Below, piece after piece: positions 1 through 12,633 of a DNA stretch of 64,000 nucleotides. How positions within the stretch are numbered: position 1 is the first letter of the stretch; each line of letters starts with the position of its first letter. Both the position numbers and the translations under genes were made by a program. Source of the stretch: Mastigias papua (Eukaryota; Cnidaria; Scyphozoa; Rhizostomeae; Mastigiidae); contig OZ025272.1 of assembly GCA_964019165.1 (NCBI GenBank), positions 3,335,993 through 3,399,992 on the forward strand, in the 5' to 3' direction. Below the pieces are notes generated by a model, which saw only the letters and a program-made list of their open reading frames with translations, did no database searches and was not told the DNA's origin.

Positions 1-1035
1 CATGCGTCCCTTATTTTGCTATTTTGTGCTCTTTGTGTGCAATTTCCCTGCACGCAAAACTGTTAATCCCAAGTGTATTTGATTGTTTCCATTTTGTCCA
101 TCGATGCATACCACACAAGTTGTTAGCCTTAAGTTCATCCAAATTTGCCATTATATTATTTACACAATGCAGTGGTCTTCTTCAGAAGTATTGAGTTATC
201 CGGTTTCTTGCTTTAACAAAGCCGCACAAAATGTCGTTTGCTGGCCTCATGAACTATCCTTGCATTTCTGAACATTTGTCAGTATAATTCTAATAGTCAT
301 AGTTAGTATTATTCTGATTGAGTTTTTCTTCTGTTTCCTCTCATTTCTTTTGCTTTACTGGTAGAGAAATGGCAACTGTTTTTGCAAATAAGTTATTATT
401 TAGGTTCCTTAGCTAATAATGGTAGAAGTAATAAATGGACTATAAAATCAGTAATGAAGAAAAAAGCATAATGGAATAGCGGCAGCGACGGTATGGCCGA
501 GCTTGGAAGAGGGAAAAAGGATATGAGGGGCAGAAAACTATTGGCTACCCTCGTGGTTTCAGGGCAAGGGAGACGAAGGCCAAACAAAGAAACAATAGAA
601 TATAATAAGGTTGACAAGTGCAGAGTTTTGAAGACAGTAGGGCTTGGAGAAGATTCACCAAGGCATCGAACCCATAGGAGAATGGAAATAGGTAATAATG
701 GGAATGAAAAATGAAGCATTAAGTGGTGCTTTGAACATGATAGCCACACAATAGGTATGATATGGTTTCTATGCTTATAGCAGAACGTTTTTCAATGTTT
801 TCAAGTTTTTCGTAGTTCATGACCTTCCTGTCTTCAGATCGTTACACGGTTGATTTCTATCAACTTGGCCTTTTTTAAGACACTTATTGCACGGGAATAG
901 ATCCATGTACTTCCATCACAAAATGTTACGATAGATTTCGTGGTAACTGCCTTATAAGTTGATAGTGATTCTGGATCTATCTATCACCCTGTCTATCGTG
1001 CTTACTACCAATCCATAATCAAATAATATTATCTT

Positions 1036-1285
1036 TCTTGTATAAACAAAAATAGTTCATCTTCTCACTTGGACTCTTCAAGTAAATAATAGTGAATAGG
1101 TGCCAAGTGGCCAATCATACAACTAACTGGACATATTATTCATCATATCACGTGTATCTGCATCTGACTATATATTTCGGTTCACCTTTCGGTCGCTATC
1201 CGACGTTTCATACTCTGACTAGTTTCGGACGAAAAAAGCTTTTCAGTATGCCTAAAACATGGTTCCGCTTATTCGTGCTGTAGTG
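1036..1285 (+). mobile_element. Half copy of the 55.5-kb palindromic repeat family
   Basis: This stretch matches the right arm of the palindrome at 55862-56090 almost from end to end. Shared landmarks are the CACTTGGACTCTTCAAGTAA block, the CGGTCGCTATCCGACGTTTCATA block and the GGACGAAAAAAGCTTTTCAGTATGCC block, ending in TTCGTGCTGTAGTGAA. It is a single arm, not an inverted pair. It holds CTGACTA at 1215-1221, then a GTT-TCG-GAC mini-hairpin, then GAAA, which resembles a hammerhead core with position 8 mutated. No coding capacity is seen. The match is read directly; the family's class is unknown. Confidence 0.75.
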
Positions 1286-1984
1286 AAATACACTGATTCT
1301 TGCATTTTAAGAAGGTACTCCATGAAGCCTTTTTGAAGTGTAATAGCAAGTTACAAGTTTTGGTGCGGAAACAATGTCTGGAGTAATACCAAATTATCAG
1401 ACTTACATTCGTATAGCTGTATCTTCCTTTTGCTGTTGCTGTTTGACATTGTCTACCAGTCGTCGAATCAAATATAAGTTGTGTAATTTAATATGGTGCA
1501 TAAACGTAATAGGGTGAATTTTATTACTGTCATCTTCACTATAAGTTCCAATGCTTGGGTCATCGCGTGACTGTTTGATATTGACGAAATAGCTAATGGA
1601 ATGATATAATTGTCCATATCACAGTATTAGCATTATTGCTATCGATACAAGAAGTATTAAATTTGCTAGAAGACTACTTAACGATTGAAGTAGTTTGAAT
1701 GTTAAGCATTTTCATTATATGGATAGTCAATCAGACCGAGTCGAATGCCTTAGGGCAAGTTTGCTATAAGATTACGCCTATACCATAATCGCCAAAGAGG
1801 CTGTAGTACGATCGCCTTAACGTTTTCACCTAGCTGAATATTTAGTATTATCATTTTCAATTCATTTCATAAATGTTTATACACGACAACCCTTCAGCAT
1901 AACAATTAAAAAATAACACATTATCTAATATATCTAAAACTGAACATGAAGATAAAAAGAGATAAATTTAGTTCGTGTTTGACC

Positions 1985-2710
1985 TATTTAACTTAGAGAT
2001 GCTCTTCCAGGGTGTCGTTTAGGTGTCGTCTTACTCTTCAGATACGATTTCAACTGCCTTATAAAGGTGTTTAGTGTTGCCAACTTACGTATACTGATAG
2101 GTGAATTATTCCAGTCCTTATTAAGAGTTGAGTAATTGAGTACTGTGAGTTCCCGAGTTTAGGGGCGCTGAAGGGCAGCCAGTTATGTTTTCGATAAACT
2201 ACCCCAGACAACACCACCATAAACCAACTAATTCTCTACCGATGCGTAATAGACCATGCGCAACTGTGAATGTGGTATTATATTTTTAGTTTAGATCCTG
2301 GGGGTGCATCATTCTCTTTAGATGCAATTTTCACTCTTGTATCATCAACATAAATACCAGCTCTTGAACATTGGAGGCTATTTTCAAAGTTAATATGAAT
2401 AGTAGGGGGCCTATGAGAGAGCCCTGAGGTATACCGCATGTGACTTTTCTGGGCCTGGGTTTGTTCCTACTCAAAGTGCAATATTGTGTTCTATTTGTCA
2501 GATAAAATTAAACCATCCTTCATTTCTGTCTGTGATCCCGAAATACCTCAAATTCTTTATGAGTATACCATGATCCACAGTATCAAAGCTTTTCTTAAAT
2601 CTAGGAATATGGTGGGGTTCAGTTTGTTGTTAACCATATTCTCATGTCAGTGACAAGTCCTGCTAATAGAGATGTTTTCATGGAGTATAGTTTACGAAAA
2701 GTAGCTTGAC
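1985..2710 (-). pseudogene. Decayed non-LTR retrotransposon (LINE) reverse transcriptase fragment
   Basis: On the minus strand several frames read as pieces of a LINE reverse transcriptase. They include a block like TVDHGILIKNLRYFGI near 2550-2590, CGIPQGSLIGPLLFI near 2405-2440, and the catalytic-type IYVDDTRVKIAS at about 2325-2360. The 3' part at 1995-2120 reads KDWNNSPISIRKLATLNTF, the usual tail after the palm domain in CR1/L2/Jockey-like elements. Frameshifts and stops separate the pieces, so this is a dead 5'-truncated copy. Clade assignment is not possible by eye. Confidence 0.7.
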
Positions 2711-3553
2711 TGCTTGTTAGAATGTTATTTTACTCTGTTCTAACACCCTTAAAAGTACTGAAATAACTGAAAATGGGCCTATCGTTATCAAAGTACTAAT
2801 GAAAGTCTTTGGTGACCAGTACATGGTACCCTAGAAGATATGACAGCAGTGTGCTTTCACCCTGACTGCCTAGCACAACTTTGTAGGTATGCACTTCTTT
2901 TTACAAGAAAATGGTTTATAAAAGTGATTGACTACTCAAAAAGGTAAGGAAGGTCAGTAATAGAATGGTGAGCCTAAGAAATCTGATAAGTCGTATACCT
3001 TTAATATTCCAATACAGAATTACACAGAGAGACAGGTACTGCACTAACACAACACACTAATACATATGCTACCACAAGAAATCCATGCAAACTAAGTAAA
3101 AGCGATTGTCTTGTGTGGATATATCGTTACACAAACTCTACTATCCTTACTGAGAAAGTCTCAAAAGAGTTTCAGTACTGAAATCTCACTACTGGACGAG
3201 AAAACTTTCGTAAAAAAACGTATACTGCAGAGATGTCACAATGTTTTTAATGAGAGCTAAACTGAGACAAATGAAGAATAGGCCAGGCTGTGCACTACAT
3301 ATACAATGCATATTACTAAATCAAAAGTGAACTGAACTTAAAGTTTGAAATAAATAATAAAGCCTTGCTGCGGGCCTCTAAAGCTTAGTCTGCGGGCTTC
3401 AGAAGACCCTCTGGCAGTAGTTTGGACTGCCACGGTATAATGAATGCTTCACTATAGGCTTAAACTGATCAGATTCTACTTATGAGGTTTAGTCTGAGAT
3501 AAATGATCTAATGACCTAGATTAACCATGGGCTACTTAGGGGTATTGGGGGTA

Positions 3554-4376
3554 CGGCAAATTTCGCATAATTCGGATAACATGGGGCTGACATATTCTGT
3601 CCTGATTACAGGAAATCCGGATTTTGCTAAAAGACTTTTCAATTATACCACCCATTTGCAAATAACTACGCTAAGTGTCTGTTGTAGTTGTTAGGAGGTC
3701 ACTCTCAAGTTGTTGGGAGTACACAGTGTTCTCTGTGCCTGCAGAAGGAAGTCAGGTCAGTAACTGACTATAACAAAGGCTGTAAGGATAGAGTAACACA
3801 GTGAAGAACTCAAATATGTTTATTGACATAGTTGTAAAACAGCTGATCCGGATTACGGTCAATAAATAGCTTGCACTTGTACAATCGAACAATATAGTCC
3901 GGTTTATGCATTTATCCGGATTAGGAGATCAGGATAATGAGAATTGCTTTAGTACGCTTAAAGCCTGGTTCTCATATGTCCCAAGAATCGTAAAGATCGA
4001 GGATTTTTCCGATTCCAGACTTTTATGACAATTATGATCCTTGCGATAGCCCTGTTCACATATGTCGTAAGAATCCCAGTCGATCGGAGATTGTCGGGGA
4101 CGCATCATAAAAAATAGAAACGCTTCCTATTCTTACGATTCTTATGATTCTTATGACATGGAACTGGGATCGTCGGGGACAGACTGGGATGCTTCATTTT
4201 GCTCGTTCTCATATATCATAAGAATCGGGGATCGGAAAAATCCCCGATATTTACGACCTTTATGACATATGAGAACCAGGCTTAAAGCACAGACTAGAAG
4301 AAATTGAACCTAATAATTCTGTCCGGAATACATTAAAATCAGGATGAATCCGATCTGAATTATGCGAGCTTGATTG
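3554..4376. mobile_element. Tigger/pogo-like DNA element with a nested MITE
   Basis: Imperfect terminal inverted repeats face each other: GCATAATTCGGATA near 3564-3577 and its counterpart GATCTGAATTATGCGAGC near 4353-4370. Each end abuts a TA dinucleotide (3552-3553 and 4377-4378), as expected for Tc1/mariner/pogo elements. The interior carries more motifs of the type TCCGGATTA (3600-3650, 3846-3855, 3915-3925). A separate MITE is nested at 3962-4282. No transposase frame is visible, so this is a non-autonomous or decayed copy. Confidence 0.55.
3962..4282. mobile_element. MITE with AGCCTGGTTCTCATATGTC inverted repeats
   Basis: The 321-bp unit starts AGCCTGGTTCTCATATGTC and ends with the inverse complement GACATATGAGAACCAGGCT. 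TAA flanks both sides (3959-3961 and 4283-4285), a 3-bp duplication of the TWA type typical of PIF/Harbinger. The interior repeats variants of AAGAATCGGGGATCGG in both orientations, so the whole element can fold. It has no coding capacity and sits inside the Tigger-like element 3554-4376. Confidence 0.8.
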
Positions 4377-4520
4377 TATTTCTATATGTCTATTAAGAAA
4401 ACAATCGTATAAAATAACTAAAAATATTCAGTCATCATGTGAATTGAAATTAGCAGAAAGAAACAGATCTTAAAAGCCGGAAATGGTAAATGGATGCAAG
4501 AAAGACAATTTGGGAACTAA

Positions 4521-5144
4521 GGGCCTGTTTATATGGAGAAAATAGTCCCGGCTACCCGAGACTATTTTACTTGCCGGGATCCCAGCAGCCTATTGAAATC
4601 ACTGTATTTTTTGCCGTGCGTTTATATGAGAATTTATATAATCCCGGCTAGGTGAGACTATTTTCAGTTGCCGGGATCTCGGCTGAGAGAGCTGGGATCC
4701 CGGCATTCCGAGACTATTTTTCCTCATATAAACGCAAGCTGAAAATAGTCCCGGCTTGCCGGAACTAAATTACCAGCACTGCGCATGCGGCAAATCTGTT
4801 CACATTCACATGCGTATTCAACAAAACGAGGAAGCATGTCGGCAAGCCAAAAACGAGGAGCATTGCAGGAGTAGCATAAGTACATATTTCTTCGAAAAAA
4901 CACTGCTTGCCGCCATTTCAATTTTTGCCGCCAAGATAAGCTTCGAGCCTCGCGGTGGCGGATGAAGATAGTCCTGGGTAGCCGGGATTATTTCTTCATA
5001 TAAACGAAAATGAAAATTAGTCCCGGGGTGAAAATAGTCTCGGCTAGCCGGGATTATTTCTTCATATAAACGAAAATGAAAAACAGTCCCGGGGTGAAAA
5101 TAGTCTCGGGTAGCCGGGGCTATTTTCTCCATATAAACAGGCCC
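4521..5144. mobile_element. Harbinger-like MITE with long inverted repeats and internal sub-repeats
   Basis: The ends are GGGCCTGTTTATATGGAGAA and its inverse complement TTCTCCATATAAACAGGCCC, extending about 48 bp with few mismatches. TAA flanks both ends (4518-4520 and 5145-5147), a TWA-type duplication. The interior is built from repeats of the form ATAGTCCCGGCTAGCCGGGA, in both orientations and with varying mutations. Two near-identical units lie at about 4974-5035 and 5036-5100. Open frames here are by-products of the repeats. No transposase is present. Confidence 0.8.
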
Positions 5145-5666
5145 TAACAGCACCTGTAAATAACGAGAGTCTGAAAACCACTGTGGAAATGCACGATTAA
5201 GATTGAAAATTTTCTGCATGTTTGACATAGCTTCTTTTATAGGTTATTATCCAAATACAGGACAAATGAAAATTTTAGGATCAGCAAAAAATGTTTTTAT
5301 TACCATTATTGTCAGAACTGACGACTTTGACAAATAATTTTTAATGATGTTTGTCTGAAAGCTTATAAACAGTTGGATGAACAAGCGGTGATAAATAAGT
5401 CTTGCTTTACTAGACAATGCGCTACTAAGAATCGTCAGTTGTGTAGAATCGAATATTTTCAAGTAAAGACTGAAACTTTAAAAAGAGAAGAAGCAAACAA
5501 TTTGATGAGCAGAGGGGTTCAATTTGAAGAATGGACTGAAGCACATTGAAGCACAGAAGACCATGTTGTTATCTGCGAGTAGTTGATCATACTCTGTTCT
5601 GTCATATTTGGCTACCCACTAAAACTTTATATCGAATACTCAAGATTCGAACTCAGAGGCGACCCC

Positions 5667-5726
5667 CAGGACAGCGCCCAGGACAGCGCCCAGGACAGCG
5701 CCCAGGACAGCGCCCAGGACAGTGCC
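5667..5726. repeat. 12-bp minisatellite (CAGGACAGCGCC)n
   Basis: Five head-to-tail copies of CAGGACAGCGCC, the last with one substitution (CAGGACAGTGCC). The unit length is a multiple of three, so all frames stay open and give simple peptide repeats such as Pro-Gly-Gln-Arg. No gene context supports translation. Confidence 0.9.
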
Positions 5727-6009
5727 CAGATTTGTGAGTTGGGGGATATGCACTCCTGCTTTCCCAATGATAAGTTTTCAATTCACCCACATTTGTGTAG
5801 AAAAGGTTAGGAGGTAGGAGGTTACTAGCAAAGGTATGTTTCAATGTAATGTCATATCATTGTTTTTTGTATAGTGGTTGGTCACCCCTTAAATTTAGTT
5901 GCATATTTTATTGTACTTTCTACTGACGTGCGTGGCCCAAAAGTGTTTGGTCCTGCAAATTCTCCCAGTCTTTGATGGGTGGTGCCGCCCCTGTTCACAG
6001 GGAAGCCTG

Positions 6010-6311
6010 CCCGCACTGAGGACAGGGAGGCAAGGTTCCTATTGAGGGCACATCATAAACATTTTTGCTCTAAAATAATTAAGCCTTTGGAATAGCGCAG
6101 GAGGGACAGCTACCCCCTGCTCCCTGTCCCCGAGCGTAGGCGTCCTTGCCTGTTTATACTGCCTTGAAACCTGCTCTAAACTTGCAAATAATATCCTACA
6201 AAAGGTAATATGAAAAGTGAAAGTGTGAGAAAATAACCGACCCGAGCGGGATTCAAACTCGCGACCACTGACATTGTACATCAAGTGCTCTACCAACTGA
6301 GCTATCGAGAC
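6010..6311 (-). mobile_element. tRNA-derived SINE
   Basis: On the minus strand 6311-6237 reads as a tRNA-like head of about 75 nt. The A box is TAGCTCAGTTGGTAGAGC and the B box GCGAGTTTGAATCCCGC. Acceptor strands GTCTCGA and TCGGGTC pair with one mismatch. The head runs into a tRNA-unrelated body with the GACAGGGAGCAGGGGGTAGC and CAGGCAAGGACGCC blocks down to about 6010. The T stem carries an A-C mismatch, so this looks like a SINE head rather than a working tRNA gene. The distal boundary is uncertain. Confidence 0.65.
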
Positions 6312-6917
6312 ACGGTTCCAAATGGTTGCTCAAGGGTAGATCATTTGGTCGTACCGCCCCTCTCTTAACCAATTTGCACAGGCGAGCCATCGCAGCTCCA
6401 TCGCAATGTGCATTGGACCTGTTGTTGAGAGAGCACTGCTAACACCAAGGGGTCCATCGCAGTCCCATCGACTGGAAAGAGTTAAGGAAAATTTGATTTG
6501 AAAAAGCAATGTCTTTAATTGGTTATTGACAGGGGTTTCTACAAACAATTGCAGATCCGTTTAACTTCAAGCCAGTTGGTATAATATTATCATCAATGGT
6601 CATGTCAATTTTTCATTCAGTAATTCAATATACCCGTATTTCTTTTTACTCTAGAATGCACATAGAACGCTTCAAAACGCGAATCGAATATCGGATATGA
6701 GCAAGTTTAGCTTGGCAAACGGTACGGTAAATATTGCATTTAAGTATCTTAGTAATATCCTGAGTATTTAGGCTTGAATATGTTTTTTGTTAGCATACCA
6801 CATTCTCTCTTCTATTCAAGAGTTCTAGTAGAAAGCTGAATGCTTAAAATAGAGCCACATAATATGAAGATACAGAATACATAAGGAATGCTAAAATTCA
6901 CTTTATATGTTGTTTCG

Positions 6918-8180
<1,263 letters not shown>

Positions 8181-8260
8181 AACTAAACCTAAGCCGCATC
8201 CACAACGTATATAAATTACATAAATAGAATAAACCACAAATATACTATCCTTTAAGTAAA

Positions 8261-8284
8261 CGTTTCGATCAGAATCTTCATCAG
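8261..8284 (-). ncRNA. Hammerhead-ribozyme-like motif, Penelope tail 1
   Basis: Read on the minus strand: CTGATGA, then AGATTCTGATC that can form a short GAU/AUC stem II, then GAAAC. CUGANGA-stem II-GAAA is the hammerhead core. Hammerhead motifs are established in Penelope-like retroelements. Flanking stems I and III are not convincing by eye, so activity is uncertain. Confidence 0.5.
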
Positions 8285-8570
8285 TACTAAACTTACAATG
8301 ACATTGGGCCTGCTTAAATTACCTACATAACAATAGGGTCACAATTGATATTACCTAAGGGGGACCTACCTATTAACACCTCATGATAAATTAAGAATAC
8401 ATTATATGGGGAGGGCCGAAGCTGTGAAGTAAGAAACAAAGGAGGATAATATAGAGCATATAAGGTGATGCAAAGAGTGCGAGAAGTGTGAAGAAAAGAC
8501 GAATAGATGCTGGATAGACGCAAAATGGACAAAAGAAGCAATTAACGCTAGGAAAGTGCATAGGGGATTG

Positions 8571-9659
8571 CTAATGATCTGCATATCTGACGTTAAGTCC
8601 CTCAGGTATAAAGCTCTGTAGTCTAAACTGCCAGAATCCCTCCTTATGTCTAGAAACTCCAAATACCCTATCTATAATTTGAAAACTAACATCCTCTAAA
8701 AATCCATGATGGTTGGCTTCTGTAAAATGTCTAAACAACTCTGCCTGCGTCACTGCTACTCCACTAGAAAACTTCCTACTAGATGACTTATAATTGTTAA
8801 ACCTGGCTCTAAATGATGTAAAGGTGCTACCTACATACTGCTTGCCACATACTTTACAGCCTAATAAATACACTACCCCTGAAGAATCGCAATTAAAATC
8901 ACTATTTATATCATACTCCCTACCTGAAACATTACATCTAAACCCACTACCCTCTGACATATAACTGCAAACTTGACATCGCGCTTTACCACACCTAAAA
9001 CAACCCCTAACTCCTTCTGTCCGAATCTTAGGAAGCTTAGCTCTAACTAGATTATCCTTCAAATTTGATGCCCGTCTGAAGACCACAAGAGGCTGCTCTT
9101 TAAAGGCCATCCTGTGTTCTTCAGACGCTTCTAACATGGTATGGAGTTTCCTAATTATGCCCCTAAGCTCATTAAGTGCTGGATGGAATGTGACTACTAA
9201 TGGAACCTGATCCTTTCTCTTGTCATTACATCTACCTTCCTGGTTAAAAAGTCTTTCTCTGTCTAAACTACTAGCACGAACTATCTGCTCCCTAACGAAA
9301 TCCTCCTTATAACCCCTATCTACTAACCAACTCACTAACTCCTCCGACCTCTTTCTGAACTTCTTCTCATCTGAACAAATTCTTCTAATTCTAAGAGCCT
9401 GTCCATATGGGATTGCTTTTTTGACGTGCCATGGGTGACAAGAGCTCCTCTGCAAATACTGGTGTGTATCAGTAGATTTGCAGTAGAGATCTGTCTCCAA
9501 GGCCCGTCCCTTTCTACTTACTAAAACATCCAAATAACTGACACTATCCCTTGATGTCTCTGTTGTAAACTTTATTGTTTGATGATAACTATTAATATAC
9601 TCTACAAAACTACATAACTTTTCCTCGCCATGTGTCCAAATAAACAACAGAGACATCAA
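8571..9659 (-). pseudogene. Penelope-like element, C-terminal RT/GIY-YIG fragment (copy 1)
   Basis: The 362-codon frame begins in antisense sequence of the other copy: the first few codons (MMSL) come from the palindrome junction, so this start is not natural. From residue 5 it reads LFIWTHGEEKLCSFVEYINS, then SYLDVLVSRKG and DLYCKSTDTHQYL, the conserved stretch after the RT palm in Penelope-like elements. A Cys cluster follows at 220-231 (CFRCGKARCQVC). The GIY-YIG endonuclease starts at about 262, with Tyr264, Tyr275-Val-Gly277 and a candidate catalytic Glu at 340 (HKEGFWQ). The RT catalytic core is missing, so the copy cannot move on its own. The frame itself is intact to the stop, which argues for a young insertion. 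Confidence 0.85.
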
Positions 9660-10639
9660 GGGATAGTGTCAGTTATTTGGATGTTTTAGTAAGTAGAAAG
9701 GGACGGGCCTTGGAGACAGATCTCTACTGCAAATCTACTGATACACACCAGTATTTGCAGAGGAGCTCTTGTCACCCATGGCACGTCAAAAAAGCAATCC
9801 CATATGGACAGGCTCTTAGAATTAGAAGAATTTGTTCAGATGAGAAGAAGTTCAGAAAGAGGTCGGAGGAGTTAGTGAGTTGGTTAGTAGATAGGGGTTA
9901 TAAGGAGGATTTCGTTAGGGAGCAGATAGTTCGTGCTAGTAGTTTAGACAGAGAAAGACTTTTTAACCAGGAAGGTAGATGTAATGACAAGAGAAAGGAT
10001 CAGGTTCCATTAGTAGTTACATTCCATCCAGCACTTAATGAGCTTAGGGGCATAATTAGGAAACTCCATACCATGTTAGAAGCGTCTGAAGAACACAGGA
10101 TGGCCTTTAAAGAGCAGCCTCTTGTGGTCTTCAGACGGGCACCAAATTTGAAGGATAATCTAGTTAGAGCTAAGCTTCCTAAGATTCGGACAGAAGGAGT
10201 TAGGGGTTGTTTTAGGTGTGGTAAAGCGCGATGTCAAGTTTGCAGTTATATGTCAGAGGGTAGTGGGTTTAGATGTAATGTTTCAGGTAGGGAGTATGAT
10301 ATAAATAGTGATTTTAATTGCGATTCTTCAGGGGTAGTGTATTTATTAGGCTGTAAAGTATGTGGCAAGCAGTATGTAGGTAGCACCTTTACATCATTTA
10401 GAGCCAGGTTTAACAATTATAAGTCATCTAGTAGGAAGTTTTCTAGTGGAGTAGCAGTGACGCAGGCAGAGTTGTTTAGACATTTTACAGAAGCCAACCA
10501 TCATGGATTTTTAGAGGATGTTAGTTTTCAAATTATAGATAGGGTATTTGGAGTTTCTAGACATAAGGAGGGATTCTGGCAGTTTAGACTACAGAGCTTT
10601 ATACCTGAGGGACTTAACGTCAGATATGCAGATCATTAG
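9645..10639 (+). pseudogene. Penelope-like element, C-terminal RT/GIY-YIG fragment (copy 2)
   Basis: This is the same protein as the minus-strand neighbour with one visible residue change (APNL for ASNL). In-frame sequence begins at the palindrome junction, about 10 codons before the first ATG at 9677, with TETSRDSVSYLDV. It is therefore cut about 36 residues further in than copy 1. The Cys cluster, GIY-YIG motif, Arg-rich FRARFNNYK helix and HKEGFW Glu motif are all intact. In Penelope-like elements this endonuclease nicks the target for reverse-transcription priming. Without the RT domain the copy is non-autonomous. Confidence 0.85.
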
Positions 10640-10925
10640 CAATCCCCTATGCACTTTCCTAGCGTTAATTGCTTCTTTTGTCCATTTTGCGTCTATCCAG
10701 CATCTATTCGTCTTTTCTTCACACTTCTCGCACTCTTTGCATCACCTTATATGCTCTATATTATCCTCCTTTGTTTCTTACTTCACAGCTTCGGCCCTCC
10801 CCATATAATGTATTCTTAATTTATCATGAGGTGTTAATAGGTAGGTCCCCCTTAGGTAATATCAATTGTGACCCTATTGTTATGTAGGTAATTTAAGCAG
10901 GCCCAATGTCATTGTAAGTTTAGTA

Positions 10926-10949
10926 CTGATGAAGATTCTGATCGAAACG
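10926..10949 (+). ncRNA. Hammerhead-ribozyme-like motif, Penelope tail 2
   Basis: Same sequence as the motif at 8261-8284 in the opposite arm: CTGATGA, short GAU/AUC hairpin, GAAAC. The (AT)n tract starts about 35 bp downstream. Confidence 0.5.
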
Positions 10950-10979
10950 TTTACTTAAAGGATAGTATATTTGTGGTTT

Positions 10980-11115
<136 letters not shown>

Positions 11116-11137
11116 TAATGCTAGCTACTGATTGTAT

Positions 11138-11364
11138 GTATTAGAGCTGCTTGATAAAGGCGAAAGCCGAAAGTGACCATAAGGTGCTAAAAACCAGGGG
11201 AGTTAAAACAAGCCACTGTGGTCTAGTGGTTACGACGCTTGCCCGGAATGCGAGAGACCCTGGTTCGATCCCAGGTGGTGGCAAATTTTAATTTTCTCCT
11301 GGTTTTTCTGAGCATTATATCAACTTTTCCGTGTGCACCGAAAAAAGAGAAATCCTGGTTACTC
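11138..11364 (+). mobile_element. SINE with internal tRNA-like unit and flanking 18-bp duplication
   Basis: GCTAGCTACTGATTGTAT occurs at 11120-11137 and again at 11365-11382, a likely target-site duplication. Between the copies is a 227-bp unit. Its 5' part holds TTGATAAAGGCGAAAGCCGAAAGTG (11151-11175 overlap region), which looks like a hammerhead core with two changes and a perfect GGC-GAAA-GCC stem II. Next comes a 72-nt tRNA-like sequence at 11212-11283, then a 3' part with GCACCGAAAAAAGAGAAATCC. The tRNA unit is internal rather than at the 5' end, which is atypical for a SINE. Confidence 0.7.
11212..11283 (+). tRNA. tRNA-like sequence (possibly tRNA-derived, not a working gene)
   Basis: Exactly 72 nt fold as a cloverleaf: acceptor GCCACTG with TGGTGGC (7 pairs, two wobble), T arm CCTGG-TTCGATC-CCAGG, and anticodon stem CTTGC with GCGAG. 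The loop is CCGGAAT, so the anticodon would read GGA (Ser), but position 33 is C instead of U and the long Ser variable arm is absent. The body is like Glu/Gly tRNAs (TGGTCTAGTGGTTA). It sits inside a repeat with target duplication, so I take it as a SINE promoter rather than a functional tRNA gene. Confidence 0.5.
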
Positions 11365-11381
11365 GCTAGCTACTGATTGTA

Positions 11382-11525
<144 letters not shown>

Positions 11526-11630
11526 TAATATAAATCACTTTATATCTGTACCGGTTTCATCCGTTTGATACAAAATCTTGATTCCTTATCAAACGGATAA
11601 AATAGGTACAGAAATAAAGTGGTTTATATT
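11526..11630. repeat. Inverted repeat (hairpin) next to (AT)n
   Basis: Arms 11526-11570 and 11587-11630 are inverse complements with few mismatches, around a 16-bp loop. Matching blocks are CCGTTTGATA with TATCAAACGG, and ATAAATCACTTTAT with ATAAAGTGGTTTAT. It directly follows an (AT)n tract. It is small and non-coding: either a short MITE or another minimal inverted dimer. Confidence 0.75.
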
Positions 11631-11686
11631 TTCTTGGTATTCTTTTCTGCTGTTGGATTAAGTAACAGATAGATTGTAGATTGCTG

Positions 11687-11693
<7 letters not shown>

Positions 11694-11732
<39 letters not shown>
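11694..11732. repeat. (AT)n microsatellite
   Basis: Short AT tract directly against the Penelope-type tail at 11735. Confidence 0.95.
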
Positions 11733-11734
<2 letters not shown>

Positions 11735-11813
11735 TGATTCTAAGCCGCATCCACTAAGTATATAAAATACATAAAAAAAAATAAACCAAAACATACACTT
11801 GTCTGCATGTATA

Positions 11814-11837
11814 CGTTTCGATTAAAATCTTCATCAG
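11814..11837 (-). ncRNA. Hammerhead-ribozyme-like motif
   Basis: Minus strand: CTGATGA, GAU-UUUA-AUC stem II, GAAAC. The core is complete. It lies about 80-105 bp from the adjoining (AT)n. Confidence 0.5.
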
Positions 11838-11854
11838 TATATTCGTCAACTGTA

Positions 11855-11878
11855 CTGATGAAGATTTTAATCCAAACG
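11855..11878 (+). ncRNA. Mutated hammerhead-like motif
   Basis: Plus strand: CTGATGA and the same stem II, but CAAAC replaces GAAAC. Loss of the invariant G should abolish cleavage if the motif is a hammerhead. Confidence 0.4.
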
Positions 11879-12530
11879 TTTACATATAGACAAGTGTATT
11901 TTTTAGTTTATTCATAAATATGTATATATTTACAATGTGCACTTTGTTTACAATTTTATTGTCCTCACGTTGTTTCAGTTCGTAGTTTGTGGTGTGTTGC
12001 CTATCAGCTGTATAGTGATTCTCCCTATCTGCATTATTTCATACAATACAAGCAGGCAGATTGAGTAAAGATTACAAATGCGTTTTTTCAAGTTTTTCAT
12101 AAGGAGTCTGGTATAGGACCTAGATGTCAATATTTCTTATGTTTTGAACCTCTTCTAACCACACTTTATACTAAAAAGTCTTTGATAGTTCTTTAATTTT
12201 ATCTTAGAGACCATCCAGAAAGGACGTCTGCACCTTATGATGGAGGTGGTTAGCAAAAATGCAGACAAAGCAGACAGGGGGACGGGGATTTTAACAATAA
12301 TTCGCTATCCCTTGCTTCTGACGAAAAGATTACAAGTTGTATTCACAAGGACAGGGGATGAAGTTTTTAAACCAAATTAAGGCATGCATAGATAATGGGG
12401 AGCAAGTGAAAAATGGTAAAACTGTATTGACATCTTTTATGAATGACCCTTACTATGAAACCAGTCGTCTAGAACAATAAAGACATTTGAAAGGTCTTTT
12501 TGTCTCTAAAGTGGTAAACGACTATTAAGT

Positions 12531-12598
12531 GTCCTCTGATGAGAAACCTCCTTGCTTTACGAAACAGGCATGTGAGGACATCATGTAGTCATGGTTTT

Positions 12599-12633
<35 letters not shown>

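Larger units (their letters stand above)
11735..11935. mobile_element. Minimal inverted dimer of Penelope-type 3' tails
   Basis: The left half (11735-11837, minus sense) ends with the same 3' tail as Penelope copy 1: the CTAAGCCGCATCCAC block on the plus strand, then TAAACCA, then CGTTTCGATTAAAATCTTCATCAG. The right half (11855-11931, plus sense) repeats the inner part inverted: CTGATGAAGATTTTAATC, then CAAAC (a G to C change in GAAAC), then ACAAGTGTATTTTTTAGTTTATT. A 17-bp centre separates them. Both halves are cut just 5' of the hammerhead-like motif. This is the same architecture as the 2.7-kb palindrome, with arms under 100 bp. Confidence 0.8.

Noticed and set aside
396..749. 117-residue hydrophobic minus-strand frame, overlapping a plus-strand frame
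   Set aside because: Composition follows purine/pyrimidine bias; neither frame has a recognisable motif.
5546..5844. Collagen- or Pro/Gly-like peptide repeats on both strands
   Set aside because: Five copies of a 12-bp minisatellite; no gene structure around it.
11212..11283. Functional tRNA-Ser gene
   Set aside because: C at position 33, no long variable arm, and location inside a repeat with target duplications.
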